Below are positions 30,878 through 38,843 of a stretch of 64,000 nucleotides of DNA, piece by piece. A model generated the notes under the pieces. That model was not told the origin of the DNA and searched no databases. It worked only from the letters and a program-made list of their open reading frames with translations. A program made the position numbers and the translations under genes. Position 1 is the first letter of the stretch. Each line of letters opens with the position of its first letter. Origin of the DNA: NORP23 sp050302475 (GTDB taxonomy: Bacteria > Pseudomonadota > Alphaproteobacteria > Rhodobacterales > Rhodobacteraceae); the NCBI GenBank assembly GCA_050302475.1, contig JBNLBF010000015.1, positions 1 through 64,000 of the forward strand. The letters are read 5' to 3'.

Positions 30878-31031
30878 ATCGGGGATTCCGCGTGATTTTT
30901 CGTCACGATCTTCTAGGGGAATGCGGTTGCAGGGGCAAGGGGGCTCTCCTGCCCCTTATACAGTCGAGAATAAATCGTCCAACACCTTTTGATCTGGGCC
31001 TCGGCTGCGCTTCAGCATAACTATCAGACTG

Positions 31032-32558
31032 TTACCTCTGGATAAGGCTTTCTCCGGTCATCTCCTCCGGCTGATCCAGATTCATCAATTCCAAGAGGCT
31101 CGGCGCCAAATCGCAAAGTGCGCCGCCGTCGCGCAGGCTGGCACCATCGGGTCCATTTATCATTACGACAGGGACCGGATTGGTGGTGTGCGCCGTGTGC
31201 GGGCCGCCGGTTACCGGATCTATCATCGTCTCGCAATTGCCGTGATCCGCTGTCAGGATCATCGCGCCGCCGACTTTGTTGAGGGCTTCGATGGCGCGGC
31301 CAACGCCGCGATCCACTTCCTCGCATGCAGCAACGGCAGCATCGATATCACCGGTATGCCCAACCATATCAGGGTTGGCATAATTCACGATAATCAGGTC
31401 ATATTCCCCGCCCTCAATCGCCGCGACCAGATGATCGCTGACATCAGGCGCAGACATTTCCGGCTGCAGATCATAGGTCTTCACCTTTGGCGAGGGGGAG
31501 ACGTAACGTTCTTCCCCTTCCTCGGGCGTTTCCTCGCCTCCGTTAAAGAAGAACGTGACGTGAGGGTATTTCTCCGTCTCCGCCAGACGATATTGTTTCA
31601 ACCCTTTCTCAGCCACCCAATGACCCAGCGTGTTGACGATATCCTCGTTCGGATACATCACATCCATATAGGCGTTGTGCTTGTCGGAATATTCGACCAT
31701 TCCACAGACGGCGGCCAGTTTCGGGCGGTCAGATACATCGAACGCGTCGAATCCCGGGTCGGCCAGTGCGGCGAGGATTTCGCGCGCCCGATCAGCACGG
31801 AAATTGACGAATAGCAGCCCGTCACCGGTTTTCATCCCGCCAAAACCGCCGACCGCTGTCGGGGTGACGAACTCGTCCGTTTCGCCCGCATCATAGGCCA
31901 TTTGGATGGCTTCTTCGGCCGTGTCAGCCTCTTTCCCCTCGGCACTAACCATGACGTCATAGGCTTGCTTCACCCGTTCCCACCGGTTGTCGCGGTCCAT
32001 GGCAAAGAAGCGGCCGGACACAGACACAACAGCTGCGCCGTACGGTAGGTCTGCCTCCAGTTTGGCTATCTGGTCTTTGGCGGATTTAGGCGCGACGTCG
32101 CGACCATCGAGATATGCGTGGATCGCCACAGGCACGTCGGCCGCGCACAGGGCTTCGGCTACAGCGACGATGTGATCCTGATGAGCGTGAACACCGCCGG
32201 GCGAGGCAAGACCCGCGACATGCGCCACCCCGCCGGAATTCTGTATGGATTTGATGAATTTCTTCAGGGCTGCGTTTTTCGCGAACGAGCCTTCTTCGAT
32301 CGCCTTGTTTATCTTTGGCAAGTCCATCCAGACGACGCGGCCCGCGCCGATATTCATATGGCCGACCTCGGAATTACCCATCTGCCCCTCGGGCAGGCCC
32401 ACGGCGGGACCAAAAGTCGTCAGAGTCGAATGCGGACATTCCGCCATCACCCGATCAAAGTTCGGGGTGTCGGCCAGCGCGACGGCGTTTGCCTCACGTT
32501 CCGGGCGCAAGCCCCAACCGTCTAGGATGCACAGAACAACAGGTTTCGGTGTGGTCAT
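31032..32558 (-). CDS. gpmI: Cofactor-independent phosphoglycerate mutase
   Basis: Interconverts 3- and 2-phosphoglycerate using two Mn2+ ions. It belongs to the alkaline-phosphatase superfamily: LCILDGWG at the N-terminus carries the first metal aspartate, and MGNSEVGH holds the phosphorylated serine (S63). Later metal motifs are NYANPDMVGHTGD and LTADHGNCE. I take ATG 32558 (508 residues, GGGGG upstream) rather than a TTG four codons earlier. Confidence 0.96.
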   Translation of the reverse strand: MTTPKPVVLCILDGWGLRPEREANAVALADTPNFDRVMAECPHSTLTTFGPAVGLPEGQMGNSEVGHMNIGAGRVVWMDLPKINKAIEEGSFAKNAALKKFIKSIQNSGGVAHVAGLASPGGVHAHQDHIVAVAEALCAADVPVAIHAYLDGRDVAPKSAKDQIAKLEADLPYGAAVVSVSGRFFAMDRDNRWERVKQAYDVMVSAEGKEADTAEEAIQMAYDAGETDEFVTPTAVGGFGGMKTGDGLLFVNFRADRAREILAALADPGFDAFDVSDRPKLAAVCGMVEYSDKHNAYMDVMYPNEDIVNTLGHWVAEKGLKQYRLAETEKYPHVTFFFNGGEETPEEGEERYVSPSPKVKTYDLQPEMSAPDVSDHLVAAIEGGEYDLIIVNYANPDMVGHTGDIDAAVAACEEVDRGVGRAIEALNKVGGAMILTADHGNCETMIDPVTGGPHTAHTTNPVPVVMINGPDGASLRDGGALCDLAPSLLELMNLDQPEEMTGESLIQR

Positions 32559-32612
32559 ATTGGCCCCCAATCTGTCCCAAACGTAACCATCGGGACGAGG
32601 GACTGCAATGGT

Positions 32613-33083
32613 TCAGGCCCGGTGATAGGGGGTTCCGGCGAGAATATTCGCAGCCCGGTAGAGCTGTTCTGCCAGCATCACGCGGACAAGCATGTGGGGC
32701 CAGACCATTTTGCCAAAAGATAGGGTCAGATTCGCCTGCGCCTCAAAGTCTCGCGGCAATCCGTCCGCGCCGCCGATAACAAACGCCATGTCGCGGATAC
32801 CGTCCATCGCGGTCCGTGACAGCGTATCGGCAAATTTTTCCGAGGTCAGGGTCTTACCGCGTTCGCTGAGCACGACCGTAAAGGCTCCGTCCGGGATCGC
32901 GCGTGTCAGCAGGTCAACCTCTGCCGCCATGCCGCCACCCTTTTTATCCTCCACCTCGCGCACATCTGTCGGGCCAAGCCCAAGCGGGCGGCCGATCCGT
33001 TCGAACCGTTTTAGATAATCATCAACCAAGTCCAGCTCCGGCGAGGGCCGGAGGCGGCCAACGGCACATATCGTGACGCGCAT
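32613..33083 (-). CDS. rlmH: 23S rRNA pseudouridine-1915 N3-methyltransferase
   Basis: A 156-residue SPOUT methyltransferase. The C-terminal knot motifs FVIGGADGLP and KMVWPHMLVRVMLAEQLYRA, ending GTPYHRA, are diagnostic. It methylates pseudouridine 1915 in helix 69 of 23S rRNA on 70S ribosomes. ATG 33083 shares its A with the rsfS stop (TGATG), so the two ribosome genes are coupled, as is common in bacteria. Confidence 0.96.
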   Translation of the reverse strand: MRVTICAVGRLRPSPELDLVDDYLKRFERIGRPLGLGPTDVREVEDKKGGGMAAEVDLLTRAIPDGAFTVVLSERGKTLTSEKFADTLSRTAMDGIRDMAFVIGGADGLPRDFEAQANLTLSFGKMVWPHMLVRVMLAEQLYRAANILAGTPYHRA

Positions 33084-33505
33084 CAGATCTGTTTGGCGGT
33101 TTCCGGCCCTGCGGCCATCCACATTTTTTCGATCTGATAAAACTCGCGCACTTCAGGGCGGAACAGATGCACAATGGCATCTCCGCAATCAATCAGGACC
33201 CAGTCACCGGACTGCTTGCCCTCAACCCGGCAGATCACACCCATCTCCTGCTTGATGCGTTCCATCAGATGTTCGGCAATGGATTGCACCTGACGGGCGG
33301 AACGGCCCGAGGCGACGATCATATTGTCCGCAATTTCTGATTTCCCGGTCAACGGGATGGTGATGACTTCTTCTGCCTTGTCATCGTCAAGCGAGCTGAG
33401 GATGAGATCTAACATCCTATTGCTGGCATCCTTATCCCCACCTTTGCCGAGCGCGGCTGCGGCGGGCATTGCAGCATCATTTGCTGCGGCTGTACGTTCC
33501 GACAG
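33083..33505 (-). CDS. rsfS: Ribosomal silencing factor RsfS, apparent CTG start
   Basis: The core (ITIPLTGKSEIADNMIVASGRSARQVQSIA, given here in part, and GDWVLIDCGDAIVHLF) is the RsfS/Iojap fold, which binds uL14 and blocks subunit joining in starvation. The start is unusual: a strong Shine-Dalgarno AAGGAGG (33520-33514) stands eight bases before an in-frame CTG at 33505, and no ATG, GTG or TTG lies at suitable spacing. With CTG the protein has 140 residues. The nearest later ATG is 33469, after 12 codons; a further ATG at 33415 begins the conserved part. Confidence 0.88.
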   Translation of the reverse strand: MSERTAAANDAAMPAAAALGKGGDKDASNRMLDLILSSLDDDKAEEVITIPLTGKSEIADNMIVASGRSARQVQSIAEHLMERIKQEMGVICRVEGKQSGDWVLIDCGDAIVHLFRPEVREFYQIEKMWMAAGPETAKQI

Positions 33506-33594
33506 AACGGAATCCTCCTTTACTAAATACCGGGATCTCCGGCTGGTAGTGGATAGACGGTAACATAGGTATTGCTGTCGCTCAAGCAAGGATA

Positions 33595-33618
33595 AACCCG
33601 GGGCTCTCACCCCGGGTT
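33595..33618 (-). terminator. Hairpin after the pspA-yiaA genes
   Basis: A perfect nine-pair stem, AACCCGGGG with CCCCGGGTT, and a six-base loop. It lies 21 bases past the yiaA stop on the minus strand and before rsfS. The U-run is short (UUUAU), so termination may be partial. Confidence 0.65.
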
Positions 33619-33638
33619 CTGATTTCGCTTTGCAGGTA

Positions 33639-33920
33639 TCAGGCCGCGTCGCCCTTCCCGATCTCGGACAGCAAGCGTTCGGTCTGGGCATCCTCGATCT
33701 TGTTGTGGATGCGGTCGCTTTCTTCGTTGTCACGGACCGACTTGGTGATCGAGACCGTGGCGCTGACCAGCATGATCGCGGCCATGGAGTAGAACCCTTT
33801 GGCGGAGAAGCTGGCCTCTAGGAAGTAGATACCCCCTGCCATCATGGCTGCAGCGATCGCGAACTGAATATAGGTAAAATAGGTCCAGGACTGGGTCGGT
33901 TTGTTGATATATGCGTTCAT
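33639..33920 (-). CDS. YiaA/YiaB family inner membrane protein
   Basis: A 93-residue protein with two hydrophobic helices (FAIAAAMMAGGIYFL and GFYSMAAIMLVSATVSITK), fitting the YiaAB two-helix domain. The C-terminal 25 residues are charged and cytoplasmic. AAAGGA precedes the ATG at 33920. It follows the PspA-like gene by 43 bases on the same strand, so both are probably one operon under the divergent TetR regulator, consistent with a membrane-stress role. Confidence 0.88.
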   Translation of the reverse strand: MNAYINKPTQSWTYFTYIQFAIAAAMMAGGIYFLEASFSAKGFYSMAAIMLVSATVSITKSVRDNEESDRIHNKIEDAQTERLLSEIGKGDAA

Positions 33921-33963
33921 GGTTTTGTTCCTTTGTCTTTGGATTGGATTTCAAATTCGGTGA

Positions 33964-34644
33964 TTATTTTCCGGCTTTTTTCTTCAGCCGCTCCAGAACC
34001 ATGTCGGCGCTGGTTTTCAGGGGTTTGCCGTGGCCGGCTTCGGCTAGGCGCTCGCTCATGTCTTCGGCTTTTGCGCCGACGGACAGTTCTACCATCGCGG
34101 TGGCGGTTGCTTCGGCCACCGCCTGCTTTTCCTGCAGGCGCATCAACGTATCAGCGGCGTCCGTCAGATCGTTCATCAGGCCCGAGGGCTGCACATTGCT
34201 GATCCGCAGAACCTTGTCATTCGCTTCCGCCAGATGTTGGCCGCGTTTCAGATCGCGCAGGCAGGTCTGGTTTTCGACCAGACAGGATTTCAGCCGCGCG
34301 ATCTGCGTGTCATAGACGCTGATCGCCTTTCGCGTTGTTTCCCGCTCGGCTTCCAACTGGGCGATTGTGCCGGCGGCTTCTTTGGCCAGTGCCTCGTCCC
34401 CGTTGTCCAGCGCCGCAAGTGCGCGGGTTTCGAGGTCTTTGAGCTGCCCTTCGACGGTGGTCAGCGCGTGGCGTTCGCGATCGGCATACGCCATGACCAG
34501 CGCAACGGCTTTGCGGGATTTCTCCACGCCGTGCGCCGCATCACGCATTTGCTGACGCAGAAGCGGGAGCGCATTCGCGTCCAGAAACACCTGCGTTTGG
34601 TCAGCGGTTTTTCCGCGCACCAGGGTTACGAACTGTTTGAACAT
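33964..34644 (-). CDS. PspA/IM30-like coiled-coil protein
   Basis: A 226-residue protein, almost all helical and coiled-coil, starting MFKQFVTLVRGK as in PspA/Vipp1 proteins, which assemble on stressed inner membranes. Coiled regions run about residues 30-130. The C-terminal part is shorter than in classic PspA. GGAGGA lies eight bases before the ATG. Three TetR-type operators occupy the gap to the divergent regulator gene, one of them only 18 bases from this start codon, so repression by that regulator is likely. Confidence 0.8.
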   Translation of the reverse strand: MFKQFVTLVRGKTADQTQVFLDANALPLLRQQMRDAAHGVEKSRKAVALVMAYADRERHALTTVEGQLKDLETRALAALDNGDEALAKEAAGTIAQLEAERETTRKAISVYDTQIARLKSCLVENQTCLRDLKRGQHLAEANDKVLRISNVQPSGLMNDLTDAADTLMRLQEKQAVAEATATAMVELSVGAKAEDMSERLAEAGHGKPLKTSADMVLERLKKKAGK

Positions 34645-34661
34645 TTCTGTTTCCTCCTTTA

Positions 34662-34730
34662 TGAACAGTGTTCATGATTAGAACGTAACATCATTTGAAC
34701 ATTGTTCAAGAGTTTTCTGAACAATGTTCA
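34662..34730. promoter_or_regulatory. Three operator copies TGAACA-N-TGTTCA
   Basis: Palindromic 13-mers TGAACA-N-TGTTCA lie at 34662-34674, 34696-34708 and 34718-34730; the central base is G, T and A. The first two extend to perfect 7-1-7 palindromes. They fill the space between the divergent pspA-like and TetR genes, which suggests cooperative binding and autoregulation. A half-site, TTTGAACA, also lies at 34637-34644 over the pspA start. Confidence 0.85.
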
Positions 34731-34752
34731 TAGTAAAGTTGTCGGAGGCCTT

Positions 34753-35361
34753 ATGGCGACGAAAAGCCAAGAAAAAAGGGGAAAATTGCGCGAAAAGCTT
34801 ATCGATGCGGCGGAGGCACAAATAGCTGACGTTGGGTTAACCGGCTTGAAGGCGCGCGATGTGACGGCGGCCGCGGGGTGTTCGTTGGGGGCATTATATA
34901 ATGTCGTGGAGGATCTGGACCATCTGGTGATTCTGGTGAACTCCCGCACGCTGAACCGGCTGGGCGATGCGGTACGGGCATCAGTGCGCCCCGAAGCCTC
35001 AGCGGCAGAAACAATGGAAACGCTGGCGCTGACCTACACGGATTTCGCCCAACGAAACCCCAACCTCTGGTCCGCGGTGTTTTCCCACCATCTGCCGGAG
35101 GGCAAGGAAATCCCGGATTGGCACAAGAAGGAACATGCGGTGCTGGTCGAACAGATCATTCGACCCTTGTCCCAGTTACGCCCCGATATGGACGAGACGA
35201 TGCTAATCCATCGCGCCTTCACATTATTCGCGGCGGTGCACGGCGTTGTACAGCTTTCGTTTCACGGCGGTCATATAGGCCACCCGGCAGATATGTTGAA
35301 ATCGGAAATCAGCGCTCTGGTGGACACATTGGTAAGGGGGACGCCTGAAGAAGGGCAGTAG
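34753..35361 (+). CDS. TetR/AcrR family regulator
   Basis: A 202-residue regulator. The N-terminal helix-turn-helix has LIDAAEAQIADVGLTGLKARDVTAAAGCSLGALYNVV, quoted here in two overlapping parts of the domain (residues 15-50), followed by a ligand-binding helical domain. GGAGG precedes ATG 34753; a TTG at 34702 would run through the operators and is unlikely. It is divergent from the pspA-yiaA genes and probably represses both itself and them. Confidence 0.92.
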   Translation: MATKSQEKRGKLREKLIDAAEAQIADVGLTGLKARDVTAAAGCSLGALYNVVEDLDHLVILVNSRTLNRLGDAVRASVRPEASAAETMETLALTYTDFAQRNPNLWSAVFSHHLPEGKEIPDWHKKEHAVLVEQIIRPLSQLRPDMDETMLIHRAFTLFAAVHGVVQLSFHGGHIGHPADMLKSEISALVDTLVRGTPEEGQ

Positions 35362-35365
35362 TCGC

Positions 35366-35572
35366 CTAGCTGTAGAGCCGACCGCGCAAATCCGCCAATT
35401 CCCGGGCAATACGCTGCTTCTTTGTGTCGAGGCTTTCGGATTTTGGCTCAATAATGTTCGGTTCTTCAATCTCATCAGAAACGACGTATGTTTCGAAAAA
35501 CCAGATCATCAATGCCGGCAAGCCGTAACGAATGACGAGATATAGCGAGACGCCGGGAAGAACAAAGTCCAT
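35366..35572 (-). CDS. Small membrane protein, unknown
   Basis: A 68-residue protein with one hydrophobic segment (LYLVIRYGLPALMIWFF) and a charged C-terminal helix ending LADLRGRLYS. No family recognised. It is convergent with the TetR gene (four bases between stops) and downstream of the nucleoside hydrolase on the same strand. Confidence 0.6.
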   Translation of the reverse strand: MDFVLPGVSLYLVIRYGLPALMIWFFETYVVSDEIEEPNIIEPKSESLDTKKQRIARELADLRGRLYS

Positions 35573-35617
35573 GTTCCGTAGGTAAGGGTTAGCCTTCGAA
35601 TTTCAAGCACATAACGA

Positions 35618-36559
35618 TTACGGCAAAGCCCCATACCGTTCCAACAACAAATCAAAGAACCCCTCGTCATCCACGTTCCGGCAATAGGTGGCGTTCTTCT
35701 GTCGATCTGTGACACCCCACCAGTCGACCACGGTCATGCCCAGCGTCAGGTCGGACATGGTTTCTATCTCAATATTCACCTCGCGGCTTTCGTATAAATC
35801 CGGCTTCAGCAGGTAGGCAATGACGTTCGGGTCATGCAGCGGCCCGCCGTCGGTGCCGTATTTGCTTTCATCAAAACGTTCGAAGAACTCCATCATTTCG
35901 GCGGTGGCGATGCCGCAGCGGGTGCCCAACGACCGAAAGGCCGCGGTGCGTTTGGCTGTGGTCAGGCATTGGTGCGTCACATCCAGCGGGATCACTACCA
36001 GCGGCGAGCCCGATCGGAAGACGACGTCAGCCGCATGCGGGTCAACATAGATGTTGAACTCCGCCGTTGGCGTCACGTTGCCCCCTTCGAAACAGCCGCC
36101 TCCCATCAGCACCACCTGCCGCAATTTCGGGATGATGTCGGGGGCTTTCTGCATTGCCAGCGCTATGTTGGTCAGCGGACCAAGGGGACAGAGCGTGATC
36201 TCGTCCTCCTCTCCCGCCCGGACCGTGTCGATGATGAAATCGACCGCGTGCTGGTCCTGTAGCGGCATGGTCGGGTCAGGCAGCTCCGGCCCGTTTAGCC
36301 CGGTCGAGCCATGCACATATTCCGCCGTCACCAGCGGGCGCACCATCGGGCGGCTTGCGCCTGCGAAAACCTCTACGTCAGGACGTCCCGCCAGTTCACA
36401 GACTTTGCGCGCATTCACTTCTGTCAGCGACAGCGGGACATTGCCCGCAACAGCTGTAATTCCCACAACCTCAAGCTCAGGGGAGGCGAGCGCCAACAGA
36501 ATTGCGACTGCATCGTCCTGCCCGGGGTCTGTGTCAATGATGATCTTGCGTGGTGACAT
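35618..36559 (-). CDS. Inosine-uridine-preferring nucleoside hydrolase
   Basis: A 313-residue hydrolase that splits ribonucleosides into base and ribose. The Ca2+-binding signature DTDPGQDDA is at residues 9-17, and a second ligand region is HDPNVIAYLL. ATG 36559 follows AAGGA at suitable spacing; an upstream frame to 36604 has no homology. Base preference cannot be told from sequence. It is divergent from the DUF2199 gene with 84 bases between. Confidence 0.93.
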   Translation of the reverse strand: MSPRKIIIDTDPGQDDAVAILLALASPELEVVGITAVAGNVPLSLTEVNARKVCELAGRPDVEVFAGASRPMVRPLVTAEYVHGSTGLNGPELPDPTMPLQDQHAVDFIIDTVRAGEEDEITLCPLGPLTNIALAMQKAPDIIPKLRQVVLMGGGCFEGGNVTPTAEFNIYVDPHAADVVFRSGSPLVVIPLDVTHQCLTTAKRTAAFRSLGTRCGIATAEMMEFFERFDESKYGTDGGPLHDPNVIAYLLKPDLYESREVNIEIETMSDLTLGMTVVDWWGVTDRQKNATYCRNVDDEGFFDLLLERYGALP

Positions 36560-36574
36560 TAACGATTCCTTAAC
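36559..36574 (+). promoter_or_regulatory. Second CtrA-box-like match
   Basis: TTAA, seven bases, then TTAAC matches the CtrA consensus and lies between the divergent nucleoside hydrolase and DUF2199 genes. It overlaps the hydrolase start codon and ribosome-binding site, so it may be coincidental. Confidence 0.25.
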
Positions 36575-36643
36575 CATTGATTTGCAACCTGAACTTGTAA
36601 TCACTTCGATTCTCGCCGAGGGCGAAATTTCAGGTATGTCATT

Positions 36644-37222
36644 ATGTTGAATTGGTTGATTTCTGACAACAAGACCAGAGAATTCTCTTTCAAATGTTCA
36701 GGCTGCGGTAGAACGCATCGTGGAGCGCCTTCATTTTCTTTCTCGCGCCCGGCTGAAACCTGCACGATTCCGAAAGCCGAATATGACCGACGAGTCTATC
36801 TGACCAAAGATTTATGTTCGATCGACGATTCCAGTTTCTATATTCGCGGCCATCTGAATATCCCTATTCTGGACAGTGACGAATTTTTTCATTGGGGCGT
36901 TTGGGTCAAACAAACGCGAGAGAGCTTTCACAGATATCTGGAAAGCTACGGACACGATCAAACCGGTGATCACAGTTATGGCTGGCTGGCGGCGGATTTT
37001 TATCTCGACAAACAATGGCGGGCACGCCACACGGACAAGATGCTAAAAACTGACGTCCACTGGGGCGGTGTCGGACAGCAGCCAGAGATTTTCATATTCG
37101 ACAGCGAAACCCATCCCCTTGCCCGCGATCAGCGCGATGGGATCAGTTGGGATCAAGCCGTTGAAATGACAATGAATACGATCCACCCGCATCACGTGGA
37201 AGACGTCGCACTGGCGTCCTGA
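36644..37222 (+). CDS. DUF2199 family protein
   Basis: A 192-residue protein with an N-terminal zinc-knuckle-like CSGCGRTH, then the DUF2199 core (YLTKDLCSIDDSSFYIRG, FHWGVWVKQT, WLAADFYLDKQ). DUF2199 proteins are widespread and uncharacterised. The ribosome-binding site (CAGG) is weak. It appears monocistronic. Confidence 0.88.
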   Translation: MLNWLISDNKTREFSFKCSGCGRTHRGAPSFSFSRPAETCTIPKAEYDRRVYLTKDLCSIDDSSFYIRGHLNIPILDSDEFFHWGVWVKQTRESFHRYLESYGHDQTGDHSYGWLAADFYLDKQWRARHTDKMLKTDVHWGGVGQQPEIFIFDSETHPLARDQRDGISWDQAVEMTMNTIHPHHVEDVALAS

Positions 37223-37290
37223 CGGGTGATGCTTATCACCGAATGACTTCCCAGCCCGTCTGAACACAGAGGATGCGCTGTGCGCGTGAA

Positions 37291-38160
37291 TTACTCACGC
37301 ACCAGCTTCTCGTAGCTTTCAGACACATCGCGGGTTAGCGCACCAACCTCGAAGTTATAATCACCGATCTTGCCAACAGGCGTGACCTCGGCCGCCGTGC
37401 CAGTCAGCCAGCATTGTTCGAAACTTTCCAGTTCCTCCGGCATAATGTGTCGTTCGTTTACCTTGATCTGGCGATCTCGCAGCATACCGATAACAGTCTG
37501 GCGAGTGATCCCGTTCAGGAAACAATCCGGTGTCGGCGTGTGAACCTCACCATCCTTGACGAAGAAAATGTTGGCCCCAGTCGCCTCGGCAACATAACCG
37601 CGATAATCAAACATCATGGCATCGGAACAGCCTTTCGCTTCGGCGGCGTGCTTGGACATGGTGCAGATCATGTAAAGACCCGCAGCCTTGGCTTTGGAAG
37701 GGATGGTCTCAGGCGACGGGCGTTTCCATTTGGAGATATCCAGCTTCGCGCCTTTCATCTTCGCATCGCCATAGTAATTTCCCCACTCCCACGCGGCCAC
37801 AGCCATGCGGACCGGGTTGCGGGCGGAGGCGACACCCATATCCTCACCAGCGCCACGCCAGGCAACAGCACGGACATAGGCGTCTGTGAAACCGTTGGCT
37901 TTCAGGACTTCGTATTTCGCCGCTTCGATTTCGTCCACCGTGTAAGGGATTTCGAAATCGATCAGCTCAGCAGACTTCCGCAGACGCTCGGAATGTTCGC
38001 GGCCTTTGAATATTGTCCCGTTATAGCAGCGCTCACCCTCGAATACGGACGAAGCATAATGCAGCGCATGCGTCAGAATGTGGACATTGGCATCACGCCA
38101 CTCCACCAGTTTGCCGTCCATCCATATCCAGCCGTCGCGGTCATCATATGCACCAGCCAT
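37291..38160 (-). CDS. ilvE: Branched-chain amino acid aminotransferase
   Basis: A 289-residue fold-type IV PLP enzyme catalysing the last transamination to Leu, Ile and Val. HALHYASSVFEG is the family signature and K158 in SKAKAAGLY is the likely PLP lysine; the C-terminal WLTGTAAEVTPV is also typical. ATG 38160 follows AAAGGG; a longer frame to 38202 is rejected. It is divergent from the petP-like gene, as in related genomes. Confidence 0.95.
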   Translation of the reverse strand: MAGAYDDRDGWIWMDGKLVEWRDANVHILTHALHYASSVFEGERCYNGTIFKGREHSERLRKSAELIDFEIPYTVDEIEAAKYEVLKANGFTDAYVRAVAWRGAGEDMGVASARNPVRMAVAAWEWGNYYGDAKMKGAKLDISKWKRPSPETIPSKAKAAGLYMICTMSKHAAEAKGCSDAMMFDYRGYVAEATGANIFFVKDGEVHTPTPDCFLNGITRQTVIGMLRDRQIKVNERHIMPEELESFEQCWLTGTAAEVTPVGKIGDYNFEVGALTRDVSESYEKLVRE

Positions 38161-38204
38161 CGTTAACCCTTTCTCCCATCTGCGCTTTGCCCAGATTTTC
38201 ATTT

Positions 38205-38228
38205 ATTGCGCAATCGGCACTGATTGCG
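38205..38228. promoter_or_regulatory. Palindrome between ilvE and petP
   Basis: A perfect 10-base palindrome, ATTGCGCAAT (38205-38214), with a further half-site ATTGCG at 38223-38228. It lies in the 167-base divergent region and is a candidate operator for the MarR-type protein. Confidence 0.4.
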
Positions 38229-38327
38229 ACAGTTTATTACACAAATCGTCGGAATCAGCTATCATTTGATTCTTGGAAAGTCAACAAGACTGACATATAT
38301 TGTGATGAACGATAAAAGGGAGATTCC

Positions 38328-38843
38328 ATGCAGCGTCCGCGCCCCCCGCGCCCTGTCGGCGGGTCAGAGCAATTACTGTTCCTGACTGACGACCAGCTTC
38401 GCCAGTCGATAGAGCTGATGTTTTTTGCCTATCGCGGGTTTACGGCGGACCCTGATTTTATTCTGGAGGATATCGGGTATGGACGCGCGCATCACCGGGC
38501 GATCCATTTCATCAATCGGCAGCAGGGACTGACGGTCAATGACCTTCTGGATATTCTTGGAGTCACGAAACAATCGCTAAACCGCGTGCTGCGTCAGCTG
38601 GTTGATGACGGGATGGTTGAGAGCCGGATCGGCACGACGGACCGTCGGCAACGAAACCTCTATCTGACTGAAAAGGGACAAGCGCTGGAGAAAGAGCTGT
38701 CCGAAGCTCAGCGAAAGAGGATGCGGCAGGCTTTCGCCGTCGCAGGACCGGAGGCGGTACAAGGGTTCCGCCGAGTGTTGGAGCAGATGCTGGACCCGGC
38801 ACAGCGCGACAAAATATTGCAGCTGACGGGTGAAATGAAATGA
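38328..38843 (+). CDS. petP: MarR-type regulator, PetP-like
   Basis: A 171-residue winged-helix regulator. The recognition region LTVNDLLDILGVTKQSLNRVLR and the wing VESRIGTTDRRQRNLYLT, here two separate segments, are typical of MarR proteins. In Rhodobacter capsulatus a MarR-like gene petP precedes the response regulator petR and the two overlap; the same layout here (ATGA at 38840-38843) supports the name. The ligand is unknown. The start is preceded by AAAAGGGAG. Confidence 0.8.
   Translation: MQRPRPPRPVGGSEQLLFLTDDQLRQSIELMFFAYRGFTADPDFILEDIGYGRAHHRAIHFINRQQGLTVNDLLDILGVTKQSLNRVLRQLVDDGMVESRIGTTDRRQRNLYLTEKGQALEKELSEAQRKRMRQAFAVAGPEAVQGFRRVLEQMLDPAQRDKILQLTGEMK

Noticed and set aside
30931..30956. 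Hairpin AGGGGCA...TGCCCCT between gpmI and gatB as a terminator
   Set aside because: The stem has only seven pairs with a 12-base loop and no U-tract on either strand.
34702..34752. Upstream TTG start for the TetR regulator
   Set aside because: It would place two operators inside the gene and has no ribosome-binding site; ATG 34753 has GGAGG.
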